Shown: one piece after another, positions 33,241-44,267 of the stretch | Numbering within the stretch: position 1 is the first letter of the stretch | How the letters are laid out: every line of letters starts with the position of its first letter | Source of the DNA: Symbiodinium natans | Taxonomy: Eukaryota > Sar > Dinophyceae > Suessiales > Symbiodiniaceae | NCBI GenBank assembly: GCA_905221605.1 | Contig: CAJNDS010002116.1 | Coordinates: 394,241 to 458,240 of the forward strand | Length of the DNA: 64,000 bases | Direction: 5' to 3' | The notes under the pieces: model-generated | Databases searched by the model: none | Seen by the model: only the letters and a program-made list of their open reading frames with translations | Told to the model about the DNA's origin: nothing | Position numbers and translations under genes: made by a program

Positions 33241-36200
33241 AGTGCGCGCCACATGAGATCACAGACCGAGCCTGTGTTGCTCTGCATGATGGGTGCACAG
33301 GCTGGGGCGCTGGGGTCGCGGGTGCCGCTGGGCTCGCTAGGCCCTCGAGGCTTGGCTTTTGGCGGTTCCAGATGCTGAGAGCCGTCTTTGTCCAAAACGA
33401 GAGGCCGACTTTCCTTGCGAGCTTGGACAGCGGGCACAGGCCTGGCGGGGATGGGCGTCGGGCCATGGGGAGGCATAGGGAGATACGATTTTGGTTCCGT
33501 CAGGCCAAGTGAGTCCGTGGGAGACTTAGCGCAAGGGGGCTGTGATGCCTCGACCGTCCTAATCCCCTCCGGAAATGTTGCGTGCATGGGCCGTGTCCGG
33601 GGGCTGGGTGGACGTCGTACGCCAGGCGGTGGGTCCCTAATGTTGCCTCCACTACGGGGTGGACACGAGGCGGCGCTACTCCCTCCGATCCTGTGGGCAA
33701 CTTCACTAGAGGGAGTCGTCACACAAGCATCCAGAGCACTAGGACTCACGGCCGGCACAACCGCAGGCTCTGTCGTTGCAAGCTCCGTCCTCAGTGGTCC
33801 TCTCTCCCGCGTTGGGGTGCCGCAGGGTGTTCGGGAAACGTCCCGTTTAGCTGCCGGAGGTGGGCTGACAGCCGCCGCAATGGAGCCCCCCGCGGCCCGA
33901 GGCTTGAGCCATGGTGTACCCCACCGCTCACCATGGCGCGCGTTGGTGATAGCCTCGCTTTGGGCTGGTGACTGCAGCGGCGTAAGAACCTCGACTACAG
34001 TAGCAGCTACCACGTCGGGACTGTGACTACTCGCGGGCACAGGGCTGTTTCCCGGAGAGTCCACATCAATCGCAGTTTCGGAGGCAGCCTTACCCGTACG
34101 AACAGGTAGGAGGTGAAGACCGCGGGGGGCTCGCATTATGCCGGCCTTGTGTTCGAAAGCCGGGTCAGCGCGTTGAGCAGATCCCCGCTTGGGCGGCGTC
34201 CTAATGCTGGTATCCCCTAGCAAGCAGGTGAGGTACTGGGCGACCCCATCTCCTTCCCTCACCGGCTGGAAGGGGACACAATACACAGCATTGGGCAAGG
34301 GCTCCAGGACGAAGCCGCGCGTTTGCAGACTAGCAATGGTGCCCGAGTAGGAGTTGGAAGTGAAAGAGGGGCTCCCCCATCCTTCTTGCTTAAGTGTGCG
34401 GTAAAGAACTTCCCGCTTGTCTCCCCAGGTGGCCTTCAAGGCCCACGCTTGATGCAGGGGTGGGGCTTCAAAAAGGTCCAGCCCTACTTTGCGTTCCGCG
34501 GGCAGCACGATGCTGGCTACTGTCCGTTCTCGGAAGGCTTGCTTGTGTAATGCCTTTGCAACGCCAGGGCCATCCATGCTCCACAAGCTGGCTTGTGTGC
34601 GCACATATTCCGCGCATTCAATCAGGCCTCCGGTTGCGCAGGCCGCCATTTGGAAGCATGCACCTATACCATCAGAGTAGTGCGGCGCTACGAAAACCAA
34701 AGCCCCAAGTCCTCTCGTGAAGGAGGAGGTGGCTCGGGCAAACCCTGCCTCGCTACTAAACAGGAATCCAGAAGCCCGACAAGTCACAAAGACACCTATC
34801 CCAAATGTGGGGCCAGTGGAGCAAGCCGTGGTGATAGCGCCGAAGAAGCGTTTAAGGGACCCTATGTGATTCATGAGGAAGGTCCGAAACGTCACAAGGC
34901 TCCAAGTGGTGGGCGCGCCAGTCAGCGGGAAATCTTGCGCGGTTTGGCAGGCTTCAAGTAGGCTCATATCGTCATCGCCCAGTGGGTCTGCGGGGAGACT
35001 CGACTGCAGCATAAACTTCATTTGAGTAACAATCCTGGCATACTGAGAGACCATCCCGATAGGGGAGTCAAAATAAACCTGGTGCCCAAAAGTGAGCACA
35101 ATGTCCGCCAGGACTATGCTGAGGTCGTAGCTTCTGCCTAGTTTGGTTTGGGTCTCATCCTGATCTGGCACCCGTACCCATCGGCACGTTTCCATCCACC
35201 TGCCTGCAAAGCTACGCAGTGGCCGCCCGAGCAGGTGCTGCAGCGTGGGACCTGGTGGCATAAGTAGCCGAGGGACCCCGCCTGTCAGATCGAAGCGGCA
35301 CGCCTCCGAGTACCGACATGCGTATAGAATGGCAGCAATCTCAGGAGGGAGGCGCATGGATGAACAGAGCGAGAGGTTGATAGCCGGTCCGACAATGGCC
35401 TTCAGCCCGGCGGCCTGCATGACTGTCTCGGCTTGCTTCGGTTTGACGATGCTCATACAGAGAATCGAATCCAGCATCGAGACCGCTGAGAAAAACACTT
35501 CTGACGCTCCAGAGGAACGGTGGGGCTTGCCCCAAGAGGGCATCTCGCCTTGCCCCTCTTTCCACGGGCCGGAACTTTGGGCCGTTTGCCGCAAAAGGGC
35601 AGCAGGCAAGGTGGCTGGCGTGTGGAGGTCGGCAGGGACCGCATTGAGACCACAAGTCTTTTGTTCCAACAACTCCGTGACGAAGTGGTAATTGGGCCGC
35701 GATCCTCCAGCGGGCTGTCTGTGGTGGCCAATCATGACATCGAGTGTGCTTGATGTGCGCCAAGATGGTGTTGGAACCCGGTGTGCCCAATTGCTGGGCT
35801 TCATCTCGGAGGAGCAACTCAACATCCTTTAAACGGTTAATGAGCTGCGAGTAGGGAAAGCTAAGCCTTGCCACAATCGTACCATGCGTCGTGGCTACAA
35901 GTAGCCCCCGGTACAAATCCTGCACATCAAAGGGGAGCTTATGTGTGTCCTTCTCCTTGTTACCCGGTATGCGAACGATGCGGCTGCGAACAAATTCATT
36001 GCTAGCAGTCGTGAGCCTATCAACCGCTTCGACATAGGCACGAACCGATTCATTGCCATGAGCGGTGTACAGGGTGAGCCGGTTCGTCAGGCACGCAAGA
36101 AGAACTCCTAGAAACGCGCAGGATCGTGTCTTCCCGCTGCCAGGCGCCCCCGTTATGAATACAGAAGTACGATTAGCGGCCAAGCCGTACGAGCACGCTC

Positions 36201-36942
36201 CCAGCAGCGCTGCCAGGTGTCCATCCGCCCCCCAAAAGGTATCACAGAGGCACGTAAGGAAGGCGGGACCAACTGCGAGCGCAAAGATGCTGGCGCGAGT
36301 CCTCGGATCGTGCTCGTTGCTCAACGAGTCCTGTGACATGCGTAGACGCTCCGCATGCCACAGCGCAGGAGTCCGGGCGTCCTCCTGGCCGGGCAGCGGA
36401 GAGTCAGGCAGCGTGGCTAACACGCCACTCAGCAGCGTCGGCGTCCATTCTTTGCGATAGGTTTGTTCCTCCGCAAGCCAAAGGTTAAGGATGCTTTGCA
36501 AGGTGTTGGAAGCCCCCGGACCCGCAGTAGGCGATGCCTGCGCAGCTTGCGTGGCGTGCTTGCCTCTGAAGACTTGGCAGACCTCCGGGTGAATGAGCTG
36601 TGCCCATGTGTCGTGCCAGTTCCCTCTCACCACCAGCCCGATAATGAGGACAAGCACTAGATCCGTGAGAAAGCCCGGCAACCAATGTGGCTGCCGGATG
36701 GCATCAAGAGGCGAGTCTTCTAGCGGAACGCCCAGGGCAACATGTTGCCTTTCCCTAGGCATGTGTAACAGGGCATCCCAAAGCGGGGTAGAGGCTCCTC
36801 CGGGCAGAACTTCAAGCTGGCTGACTCTCGGCAATGAGGGTCGCTGCGCGAATTGGTTGTGCTGTTCATCAGTCAAGAGCAGGGCAATGGTGATATTGAC
36901 TAGCTGCATGGCCTTACTTTCGCCAGGGTGGGTAGGCCACAT
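32829..36942 (-). pseudogene. UPF1-like SF1 helicase with frameshift
   Basis: Two overlapping frames, 36942-35341 (533 codons) and 35825-32829 (998 codons), together spell one SF1 helicase of the UPF1/DNA2 type. Walker A is TGAPGSGKTRS (residues about 263-273). YTAHGNESVR follows, and Walker B/motif II is LLLRDEAQQLG (about 375-385). In the second frame come motif III-like GHHRQPAGG (the canonical GD replaced by GH; the plus-strand copy keeps GDHRQ) and motif VI-like GFARATSSFTRGLG. A long Pro/Ser-rich linker follows. Compared with the plus-strand copy, two bases are missing near 35750, just before motif III, so the copy is broken unless the indel is an assembly error or recoding occurs. The start overlaps the upstream frame's end by 29 bp. 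Confidence 0.7.
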
Positions 36943-38350
36943 CTCCCTTGTCTTCTCTCAAGGTAACCAGCAAAGCAGTGCCCTTGGCCGGCACTTTACC
37001 AGCGACAGCAAACCACTTTGTAGCCCAGTCAGGGACATCCGCCAACTCCGGTGTAAGGAGCATGACCGACGCTCGTGGGTAAACTCGATGGAGAAGGCAG
37101 ATTGGCCACGTATGCGTGCCGGGCTTTATCGCCACAGGGGTGGCGGCCCGCTTGACCGCAGCTTGCTCTGGGTAGTGATACTGTTCCGAGGGCTCCTCCT
37201 CGATTTCTGCTTCCGAGGCCATGGCTAAAAACTGATAACCCAGCATGTCAACCAGGCGTTCTAACGACAGGTGGGGGAGCCACATACCCAAAACAAGCTT
37301 CATCGTGGGACCAAGTTCATGATACGGGGGCGGCAAATCAGCCAGATGCGGCTTGGCATCCGTCAGGAGGACTTGGGTACAGTCAGCACGGAGACTGGCA
37401 ATGCTCCGGTTCTCAGTGGAAGGTATCCGGAGAAACGCCTCCAGATCGGGGCGTTTGATTGGCCGTCCCAGCACGGAGTTGATGAAAGTTTTAAACTTAT
37501 CCGAAAGCTGGACAGAGCCACACGCAACCCCCATCAAACCTGCCCGCACTGTGCGATCCATCCGGGGGTCGGCCAGGCCACAAATCTTTTTAGTCAATTC
37601 CTTATGCACATAATCCCCCGGCGTGAGCTGGAATAGCTCTTCACTTTGGACAAAGTGACCATAAGAGTGTCCACCACTGCCAAGCGACTCAGGTCCAGTG
37701 AAGTAGTAGAGACGCGCTCCCGCGCCAATCGCTTGCATCCTTGCTGCCTGGCTGGGCCGGAAGATACAAAGCTGGTCGCTCTCATGATGGACAAGACTAA
37801 CAGCGTGCCGCAATTCCGAACCCAGGATATATTGCAGCATGGCCCGTGGCATGGCAATGCCGCCCAAACGTGCCTTGATGTGGACAAAATCGCCCTTGCA
37901 GTCAGGAAGCTTTTGGCGCTCATGCCAAGCGATAGCCACAGCAGCGCCCGTATACGACCCAGCAGAGAAACCCGTAACGCACAATTTGCACTCGCCAGCT
38001 CTCCCCGCGGCGAGGCCCACATGCAGAGCGGTCAGCGCAGCAGTATGTGGCATGTGCAAGTGAGCTAGGGCCGGGCACATTGTCAGGGAGGCTTCTACCG
38101 AGCTGATTCTAGCACGAACCGCCGCTGGCAGACCGCATCCTTCGACCTGAGGATACAGAGCACGTGCCCACAGCTGGGCGGCTTGGGGCAGGAGCAGCAG
38201 TGCATGTGCGGCATTACCGCTGGTCGAAAGCAACAACGGGCGTTGTGTGTCCTCATATCGGACTTTTTTGCCCTGGTCGTCCCGGACTGTTTCCATTTCT
38301 AAGCCAGTGAGTGCATAGGAATTGCCTGTGTGAATGATGCTACCCGACAC
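36914..38350 (-). CDS. Alpha/beta-hydrolase-like protein (478 codons)
   Basis: The frame is intact. Residues about 122-135 read CVTGFSAGSYTGAA, a GxSxG nucleophile elbow followed by small residues and a helix, as in lipases and esterases of the alpha/beta-hydrolase fold. The preceding ALTALHVGLAAG helix and a later GGHSYGHFV (about 225) could supply the fold and the histidine. The acid residue is not assigned. The C-terminal third (after about residue 300) is unrelated to hydrolases and unrecognised. The frame starts 52 bp inside the preceding frame and ends 29 bp inside the next one. Such short overlaps recur in this element and suggest coupled translation or a common ancestral polyprotein. 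Substrate unknown; a role in the element is not evident. Confidence 0.55.
   Translation of the reverse strand: MSGSIIHTGNSYALTGLEMETVRDDQGKKVRYEDTQRPLLLSTSGNAAHALLLLPQAAQLWARALYPQVEGCGLPAAVRARISSVEASLTMCPALAHLHMPHTAALTALHVGLAAGRAGECKLCVTGFSAGSYTGAAVAIAWHERQKLPDCKGDFVHIKARLGGIAMPRAMLQYILGSELRHAVSLVHHESDQLCIFRPSQAARMQAIGAGARLYYFTGPESLGSGGHSYGHFVQSEELFQLTPGDYVHKELTKKICGLADPRMDRTVRAGLMGVACGSVQLSDKFKTFINSVLGRPIKRPDLEAFLRIPSTENRSIASLRADCTQVLLTDAKPHLADLPPPYHELGPTMKLVLGMWLPHLSLERLVDMLGYQFLAMASEAEIEEEPSEQYHYPEQAAVKRAATPVAIKPGTHTWPICLLHRVYPRASVMLLTPELADVPDWATKWFAVAGKVPAKGTALLVTLREDKGDVAYPPWRK
38233..38246. repeat. GGGC-loop hairpin
   Basis: ACAACGGGCGTTGT: 5-bp arms around GGGC, inside the hydrolase-like frame. 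Confidence 0.6.
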
Positions 38351-40830
38351 AACATCCCGCTAATGAAGAGCGACCGACATTTCTCTGAGGGGGTTAGGTG
38401 AGGCTTTGGGGGCGGGTACTGGTAGGCAGGAAAGGCAAAGGCTGCCAGGGCTTGCTGCACACGCATTGCAAGTCCATCATCCCAGTATTGACTGAGGCCC
38501 AGCGGCGTGACCTTTATGTCTGCAGCAAAGAGAGGCCACGGCAGATCCACCTGGGCCAGCCAAGCATGCGCAGCGGCAGCAAGAAGAGCAAGCGGCCCAG
38601 TTGGGGTATTGGGTCGACTGCGCCATTTCGGGGTGGCCCTGCAGGAAGATAGGGCATCTTTCTTCCAAAACATGAGGACTCCAGGGAAGAGCTGGAGCCG
38701 CACTGGTCCACTGCCCTTTTTCCCAACAGAGGCCCACAGAGGGACGGTGTCCCCGTTGCCCCAGACCGACTCGGGCAGAGTAGGCAGCCGTACCACACTC
38801 CCCCACTGCGGCAAGATGTTTTTGCCTTTGGCACCATATCCATGCACAGAAGGAGGGGGTATAACCTCGGCGTATCGGTTCGCCATGAATAAGTCAGGAC
38901 CAGGTAGGATTGCCAAACGGGAGCGCAAGCCGCCGTAGCCCCTGAGCAAGGGAAGAAATCCCTGTTCATACGGGCCTTGTCCCCATGTTTTGACCCCTCT
39001 GACCTGCCTGACTGGGGAGGCGCCAAACTGGATGTCTGGCTCTGGCCTGCCAGTATTAAGGTCGGCCGCTTTCCACGCAACTTCATGTATGTATCTTCCT
39101 AAAAGTGCCCACGCAAACACAAAGTCAGAATGCTTGTGAGCAGTGGTTCCGGCAAGAGGGGTGTTGCGTAGACATTGCCGATAATGGATCTGGTCCAACG
39201 GCACCTGCTCATGCATACCAGGCAATGGAGTGGGCACTTCACTGGGCATGATGACTAGCTGCAGGGCTCGGCTCAACGCAGTACCAATGGAGGTCACCGC
39301 ACTAGTGACGTTGCTAGGGATGCAAAAGCGAGGGGGCCGGGGAGTTTTGCCGTCCGGAGCATTCGGGTAGAAGATGACCAATCCCCCATTTGCTTCAAGC
39401 TGGTCCTCGGACGCACAAACCATGCCAATTGAGTTTGGCGATCGGGCCCCACACGGTATGGACCCGTCCGGCGAGCAACTCCACGGCGAGGCTGGAAGCG
39501 AGCCACAGGGCTGTGTCTCGTCCGTCTCGACTTCCATGCTGCCCAGTGACTCCGTCGAGAGGGTATTGGGCAGTAGATCGAGGACTGCAAACCTTCGCAG
39601 CTCTTCTGCTTCCCACCTGGCAGTGAACAAGGTGTCATGGTCAAGCAACATCAAGACCACCCCTGGCGCAAGGACTCTGAGGACTGCCAGAATTTCGGGC
39701 CCCGCCCACGTAAAGTGCACAGAAGCTAACCCCGCTTCCTTGGTGTTACCAAGATGGGAAACCACCTCTCTTTAAACGGGCCTTCCCACTGCATGCGTGC
39801 TACCAAATGCCGGACAAAGTAGGGGAAATGCGGAATAGACAAGAAGCAGCGGCTGTCCGTGACTAAGAGCAGGACATGGGCTCCTGCGGACTCAGCAGCC
39901 CGGAGCTGTGGAAGTAGGCAGCCGAGTAGTGTAGTCGATCTCTGGGTGGAGACCTTGCGGCTCAGGCGGTTCGCCGGAAATGGCTCCAGAGGCCAGTCTC
40001 AATGGCAGGATGCCGCTAGGGGTGGGCTCAGGGAAATTCTGATTACTTTCTAGTGCCTGCGCGAGGTCCTCAGGCTCCGGAGGCCCCGGCGTATGGTCAG
40101 CACTGAGAGTGCGAAGCTGGCATATAGCCTGCATTGCGGTCGCAGCAAGGACCTGTGGACCTGGATAGCTAGGGACCTGCCACGGTGGCAGGTCGGCTGC
40201 AACTGGCGCGGGAGGTGGCCTCCCATGTGGAAGTCGCGGCTCAATCCGACTGACCGCACCCACTGGGTACTCGCCAACACATGGAGGAATCGGCGGTATG
40301 GGAGGGCGAGGACTATTGTTCGGCCAGCAGACCCTCGGTGGATTAGGTGGTGGAGTGTGCCCGGGCCCGGGAGACAGGGCTGTCTCCCTACCCACTCCTT
40401 GTTCGGTGACAACACTCGCCCAAGGGGGAAGGTCACCAGGCAAAGCACTGTGCGTGGACACCGCTCGCCCCATGAGGGCACTGCTATGCGGCATGGTGCC
40501 GATGCCTGGTCTCCACGCATGCAGGAGAAAACAGCGAACCGTGGGTTGCCGAGCGAAGCAGACGGCGTTGCTGTTTCTCAAAAAGGCAGAGTGGTCCAGA
40601 CACAACAAAGGTTGTATTTCCGGCGGGAAGTATTGGCACCAACCGGCAACATCAAGTTCGTGAGGCAGGATGACGCCGGCTTGCATCTGCCTGGTCATTG
40701 CGACATCACTGGTCCCTAAAGTGGCAAGTGCAGTGAGTTGCCCTCTCCTGGCAACGTGAACTTGGAGTGCTTGCGCTCCAACCCGGATCACATACGGTTG
40801 ACAGGCATACGACTCCATGGCATCACTCAC
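38299..40830 (-). pseudogene. Pro-rich / possibly glycosyltransferase-like protein, frameshifted
   Basis: Three phases are needed. Frame 40830-39892 (312 codons) begins SYACQPYVIRVGAQALQVHV and becomes Pro-rich. A second phase at about 39910-39770 reads HVLLLVTDSRCFLSIPHFPYF. Frame 39765-38299 (488 codons) continues with FTWAGPEILAVLRVLAPG, then VVLMLLDHDTLFTARWEAEEL and VIFYPNAPDG. The LLxDHD pattern after a beta-strand-like hydrophobic run resembles the metal-binding acidic motif of GT-A nucleotide-sugar transferases. This is a weak analogy, not an identification. The two frame changes (near 39900 and 39770) make it a likely pseudogene, or the DNA contains assembly indels. It lies between the two hydrolase-like genes, same strand. 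Confidence 0.45.
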
Positions 40831-41347
40831 CGAACATGGCAGGCCAAACTCATGTGACTACCACACAGACAGCGGACAACCACGAGGCAACCTTCAGACA
40901 CCAAGATCCCTGGAAGCCCAAACACCAACAAAGGAGGACACCAAGAAGGGGAGGACCAAACCCCAAGCAGAGCACACAGGAGAGAAGAAACAGAGAGGCG
41001 AGAAACAAACAAAAACCAGTCAGGAGCGTAATTACCCTCAACACAAGGGGCACCTCGTTCAGCCAGCCAGCCACCCTGAGCTTGAGCCAAGGCACATCCA
41101 ACACGCAACCTGAAAAGGAATGCAGCGTGTCGTCGCAGGTGGCTGTTACTTGTGGCTGCAATGTGCTGCATGTACAAAGCAATGACCTGGAGACAATGAC
41201 ATCCTTTACTTTGTCCGTGCACAGTAGTAGCACCAGAATGCAGGCATACCTCGGTTGCTGGTCTGTCTGTAGCGACAACACAAGGCCCGGCGCGCATAAA
41301 TCGATTAAAATGGAAAAAGGGAGGCACTCTCTACCCTGCCCCAACGA
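40831..41347. other. Spacer between decayed genes, no gene called
   Basis: Overlapping frames exist on both strands (for example 41327-40827 minus, with several Cys and hydrophobic runs; 40767-41492 plus), but none resembles a domain. The plus-strand part at 40830-41030 is rich in AC/AG. Confidence 0.4.
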
Positions 41348-42221
41348 CTACTCCGGGAGCTCGATATGGTCCGCCAGCAGCCAATCAGGGTCGCTCAGCA
41401 ATGCAGGCCACACCACATGCTCCGGGTCCTTGCCGATAACCACCTGGCGGATTGTGAGGCCGGGGGCCCAGGGGTACTGCGTGCGTCCGTAGCCCTTGAA
41501 GGCAGTAAAGTGCGAGTCTTCGGTAAGGGCTTCTGTGACAGGAGGCACGCGATGATTGCCCCGTACCGAGTAGCACATCCGAAGGTGATGCTGGAAGGTC
41601 TCTACGTCCTTTCGTCCGCCATAGACTACAATTCGTGTCTCCTCGCTCGTGGGGGCTGGCAGCAAAGAAGGCAGCCTAATGGGGCCCATGCAAACACAAG
41701 CCCGGAAGGTCGCATGGGCCTCGGAAATTGCAATCTGGTAGGTGATGGTTCCTCCAGAACCGAGGCCCATGAGATATGTGGGCAAGGAGATGCGAGGGCT
41801 CGCATCACGTTGGACGGCCAACAGGAGCGGTAGAACTTCCATTGTATACACTGCCTTGCTGGTCCAGGCAGCACCGTCAGGCAACATCCAGGCAGGCGGC
41901 GAGCCTGCTTGTCCCGCCACAGGCCATGCGCAGGCAATGACGGCCTTTTTGAAGGCCAGGTTGCTCCACAGGTACTCTATGGCCCCCTTGCCAAGGCAGT
42001 GGGTGCATATTCTCCACATAGAAGTGTCCACAACCAGGGAGGAGAAGCACTATCGAGTTGGCTTCCCCTGCATCCGCACTCGGCCGGGATACAACAAAGG
42101 GGAGGGTTGAACTGCCATGGCTCGCCGTGATCCAGGTGTTTTCACGCCCAGCAACGAGCGGAGGGGCGACCAATGGAGGAGGCTGCAGGTTCTCCAGGCC
42201 AAGGGGCTCTTGCAATGCCAT
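41348..42221 (-). pseudogene. Alpha/beta-hydrolase-like protein, frameshifted
   Basis: The start frame (42221-41877) reads NSIVLLLPGCGHFYV, a typical first beta-strand and oxyanion-side loop of an alpha/beta-hydrolase. The sequence then continues in the frame 42031-41348 (227 codons) with NLAFKKAVIACAWPV, then PTYLMGLGSGGTITYQIA (GxGSGG in place of the nucleophile elbow GxSxG), RIVVYGGRKDV (possible acid-bearing strand) and EDSHFTAFKGYG (possible His loop). The frame change is near 42020. The elbow would place glycine or a shifted serine, so catalysis is doubtful. Degenerate copies of this region occur at 30.9-31.7 kb. It is distinct from the 36.9-38.4-kb hydrolase. Confidence 0.5.
41789..41806. 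repeat. GGGC-loop hairpin with a compensatory change
   Basis: GATGCGAGGGCTCGCATC. Compared with GATGTGAGGGCTCACATC at 30981 and 31642, both arms changed together (T to C and A to G), preserving the hairpin. It codes within the hydrolase-like frame (DASPRIS on the minus strand). Confidence 0.85.
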
Positions 42222-42518
42222 GGCGAAGAAGGGGCAGCCTATCCAATTGACGGGGCAAGGTAGAGGAAGACTGGGCAGCCTTGCCTGTGAGCCGTGCCGT
42301 CCAGCGCAAGAATGTCACACAACAACAAGCTTGCTCCCAACTTTCCCTGACTCAGCTCCCTTCAGTTGGGGACTACATCAGCGGTATAACATGATCAAAG
42401 GTTACAACTTTCCAAATCGGTCAAGACAACAGCATGACAATACAGGAATGCCGCATGACCATGGATAACGACCGGTGTACTAGGCCGCTGTTTGTTCCGT
42501 ATCCGCACAAGGTCAGCG

Positions 42519-43211
42519 TTAGATGTCACTGTCCGAATGCCGATTGTCCTCAAGCAAATGCATGGTCTCGTCATCTAAATGCTCGAGAATGTCGGTAGCA
42601 ATACGTTCATCAAGGAAGCACGCTACCCACTCCAGAATGACGGCATTATCATTGGGGACAGCATCGGACATCGCCTGCAAAAGCATATGGACTTTATCGG
42701 CAGTGAAACGCCACGCAAGCAAAATATGCTGCTCCAAATGCGCTTTTATGAGGTAAATTGGAAAATCTTCCTGGCGATGCACAATGATTGGCCTGGCCCA
42801 GGCTAAAAGGGCATTCTGCTGCGGTCCAGGCGGACGTCTGAACATCGCCAGTAACGCCCCGTACTCCTGGGCAAGCTCATTCCTCAAGTCCTGCGAAAGA
42901 TCTCGAAGGTGGTGTGCAAGCCAGGCACGATGACCTCCAACAGAGTGCGCGAGTTCGGCCGCAGCAACCATGGCGAGGGTCCGTTGATTAGGACGTCCTT
43001 GGGCTGCCGAGGCATCGCGGATTCCTTGCAGTACGAGGAGCTTGGTGAGCGATATCCAGCCAGCACTACAAGTGTGGCCGTGGCCTTCGAGGATGGGCTC
43101 GCTGGAAAAGATCTCCGGGTGTTCGTAAGGGTAGCATCTTTCCCAGTCACTGTCGCCATCTCCATTGACAGCAGTGTAAAGGCTGCCACCAATGACCAAC
43201 GAAGCAGCCAT
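42519..43211 (-). CDS. Unrecognised protein, 230 codons
   Basis: The frame is intact with normal composition. The N-terminus is short and hydrophobic (MAASLVIGGSLYTAV), which could be a signal or anchor. The body is Leu/Ala-rich and probably helical (LAHHLRDLSQDLRNELAQEYGAL shortened here to its helical character), and the C-terminus is acidic (DILEHLDDETMHLLED). No family recognised. It sits between the two halves of the element: upstream on the element strand lie ORF5 and the 206-codon frame, downstream the hydrolase-like pseudogene. A frame of comparable length on the opposite strand is shorter and less protein-like. Confidence 0.45.
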   Translation of the reverse strand: MAASLVIGGSLYTAVNGDGDSDWERCYPYEHPEIFSSEPILEGHGHTCSAGWISLTKLLVLQGIRDASAAQGRPNQRTLAMVAAAELAHSVGGHRAWLAHHLRDLSQDLRNELAQEYGALLAMFRRPPGPQQNALLAWARPIIVHRQEDFPIYLIKAHLEQHILLAWRFTADKVHMLLQAMSDAVPNDNAVILEWVACFLDERIATDILEHLDDETMHLLEDNRHSDSDI

Positions 43212-43381
43212 GCCGGGCAGTTAGTTCGGGGAGGGCAAGCGGGCGCCTGCTCCTGTGAGCCCTGGCGGCACAAAAAAAGGGGGCAAGTTAGCGGGTAATA
43301 CCCTCACTCCTTTATGTTCGCGGCTAAGAGGGCTAGGAGCCACAGGAAAAAACTGCCAATCCATGCGGGGGACCAGGGCGT

Positions 43382-43401
43382 GTGAGTGCGGGCGCACTCA
43401 C
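43382..43401. repeat. GGGC-loop hairpin
   Basis: GTGAGTGCGGGCGCACTCAC: perfect 8-bp arms around GGGC, in non-coding DNA. Confidence 0.9.
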
Positions 43402-43612
43402 GTACCCAACATCAAATCACTCCCGCACCCTCACAAAATTCTCCTCAGGTAATACTCGGGAGCAAGGGAGCAACCCGAACGGGAGCTCCTGAGCCGCGTC
43501 ACCGAGCCCCTGCTCGGAAGTTGCGGTGAGGGGTCACCGCTCGTCAACCTTGTACAGAGAACGTAAATGGATATACTGCCTTGAGAAGAGATGCAGGTTC
43601 CTACACCGCCGT

Positions 43613-43632
43613 GTGAGTGCGGGCGCACTCAC
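43613..43632. repeat. GGGC-loop hairpin
   Basis: Identical to the hairpin at 43382, with different outer flanks beyond a shared TGT...GT border. Confidence 0.9.
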
Positions 43633-43646
43633 GTGGCATGAGCAAC

Positions 43647-44267
43647 TCAACTGTCCTCCTCCATTTGCCTAGTGACTGGGGTCCTAGCCTGGCTAGAGGA
43701 GGATGAGAGTATAGCATTGTTTCGCATTCGCGCGACACCCAAGTCCATCAATTCCGTAACATGAAGCTGCAATTTGAGATGGGTGCAGTTTACACGCACG
43801 ACGGGCACAACGCGCTGTGTACTGGCGAAGGTTGACGTAGATGTCACAAAGCGCCTGCGCGATGCCCAAGCCCCGATGATACCTCCCCAGCGCCGACAAA
43901 CAGCAGCCACTCTCGCGGTTTCCCTCAGGGATGGGAGGGCAACCCTATAATTCTCGACTCCAGGAGCGACGTGAGGGAGGCGAGTATAACAACAGCCCCA
44001 ATTCGACTGGTGTTGCCGCCAGAGGTACACTTGTGGAGGCTCGGAGAGGCCTTCGCGCGGCTCAATAATTAACCACAGGCTCAAGCACACAGTGCACGCC
44101 TCAAAGAGGATACAACGCAATGCATCCAATGGGCAGTCGTGAAGGTGTCTATCGCTGTGCCTGGAGGCGGGCCTACAGTAGGCCGACGTAAGGCTCAACT
44201 GCGAGACAATCACAAGCAGCGGAGCAAGACGTTCCATATGGCTTTGAGGGCTGGATGCCTCAACCAT
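43647..44267 (-). CDS. Unrecognised protein, 206 codons (weak)
   Basis: The frame is open with moderate composition, including FEACTVCLSLWLIIEPREG and RVAAVCRRWGGIIGAW, and an Arg/Thr/Ser-rich C-terminus. No family recognised. It lies 198 bp downstream of ORF5 on the same strand. The coding call rests only on length and strand agreement, and it may be a decayed remnant. Confidence 0.3.
   Translation of the reverse strand: MVEASSPQSHMERLAPLLVIVSQLSLTSAYCRPASRHSDRHLHDCPLDALRCILFEACTVCLSLWLIIEPREGLSEPPQVYLWRQHQSNWGCCYTRLPHVAPGVENYRVALPSLRETARVAAVCRRWGGIIGAWASRRRFVTSTSTFASTQRVVPVVRVNCTHLKLQLHVTELMDLGVARMRNNAILSSSSSQARTPVTRQMEEDS

Larger units (their letters stand above)
43212..43646. other. Intergenic stretch with two identical GGGC-loop hairpins
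   Basis: No convincing frame is present. It contains the two longest hairpins of the family (43382-43401 and 43613-43632), 231 bp apart. Confidence 0.6.

Noticed and set aside
33900-33914. CTTGAGCCATGG as a third spliced-leader relic
   Set aside because: Only the first nine bases match; expected by chance at this length.
24640-36942. Helitron (Rep-helicase) interpretation of the helicase cassette
   Set aside because: No HUH nuclease motif is seen and the helicase resembles UPF1/DNA2 rather than PIF1; no Helitron-type ends were recognised.
40365-40378. CCCGGGCCCGGG palindrome
   Set aside because: GC-only palindrome in a Pro-rich coding stretch (CCC/GGG codons); not of the arm-GGGC-arm type with mixed-sequence arms.
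40767-41492. 241-codon plus-strand frame
   Set aside because: Runs against the element strand, low complexity (Gln/Asn/Thr/Arg), and overlaps the end of the hydrolase-like region.
43382-43632. CRISPR-like or tRNA interpretation of the repeated palindromes
   Set aside because: Only two copies with unequal flanks, no regular spacers, no cloverleaf; they fit the GGGC-loop hairpin family instead.
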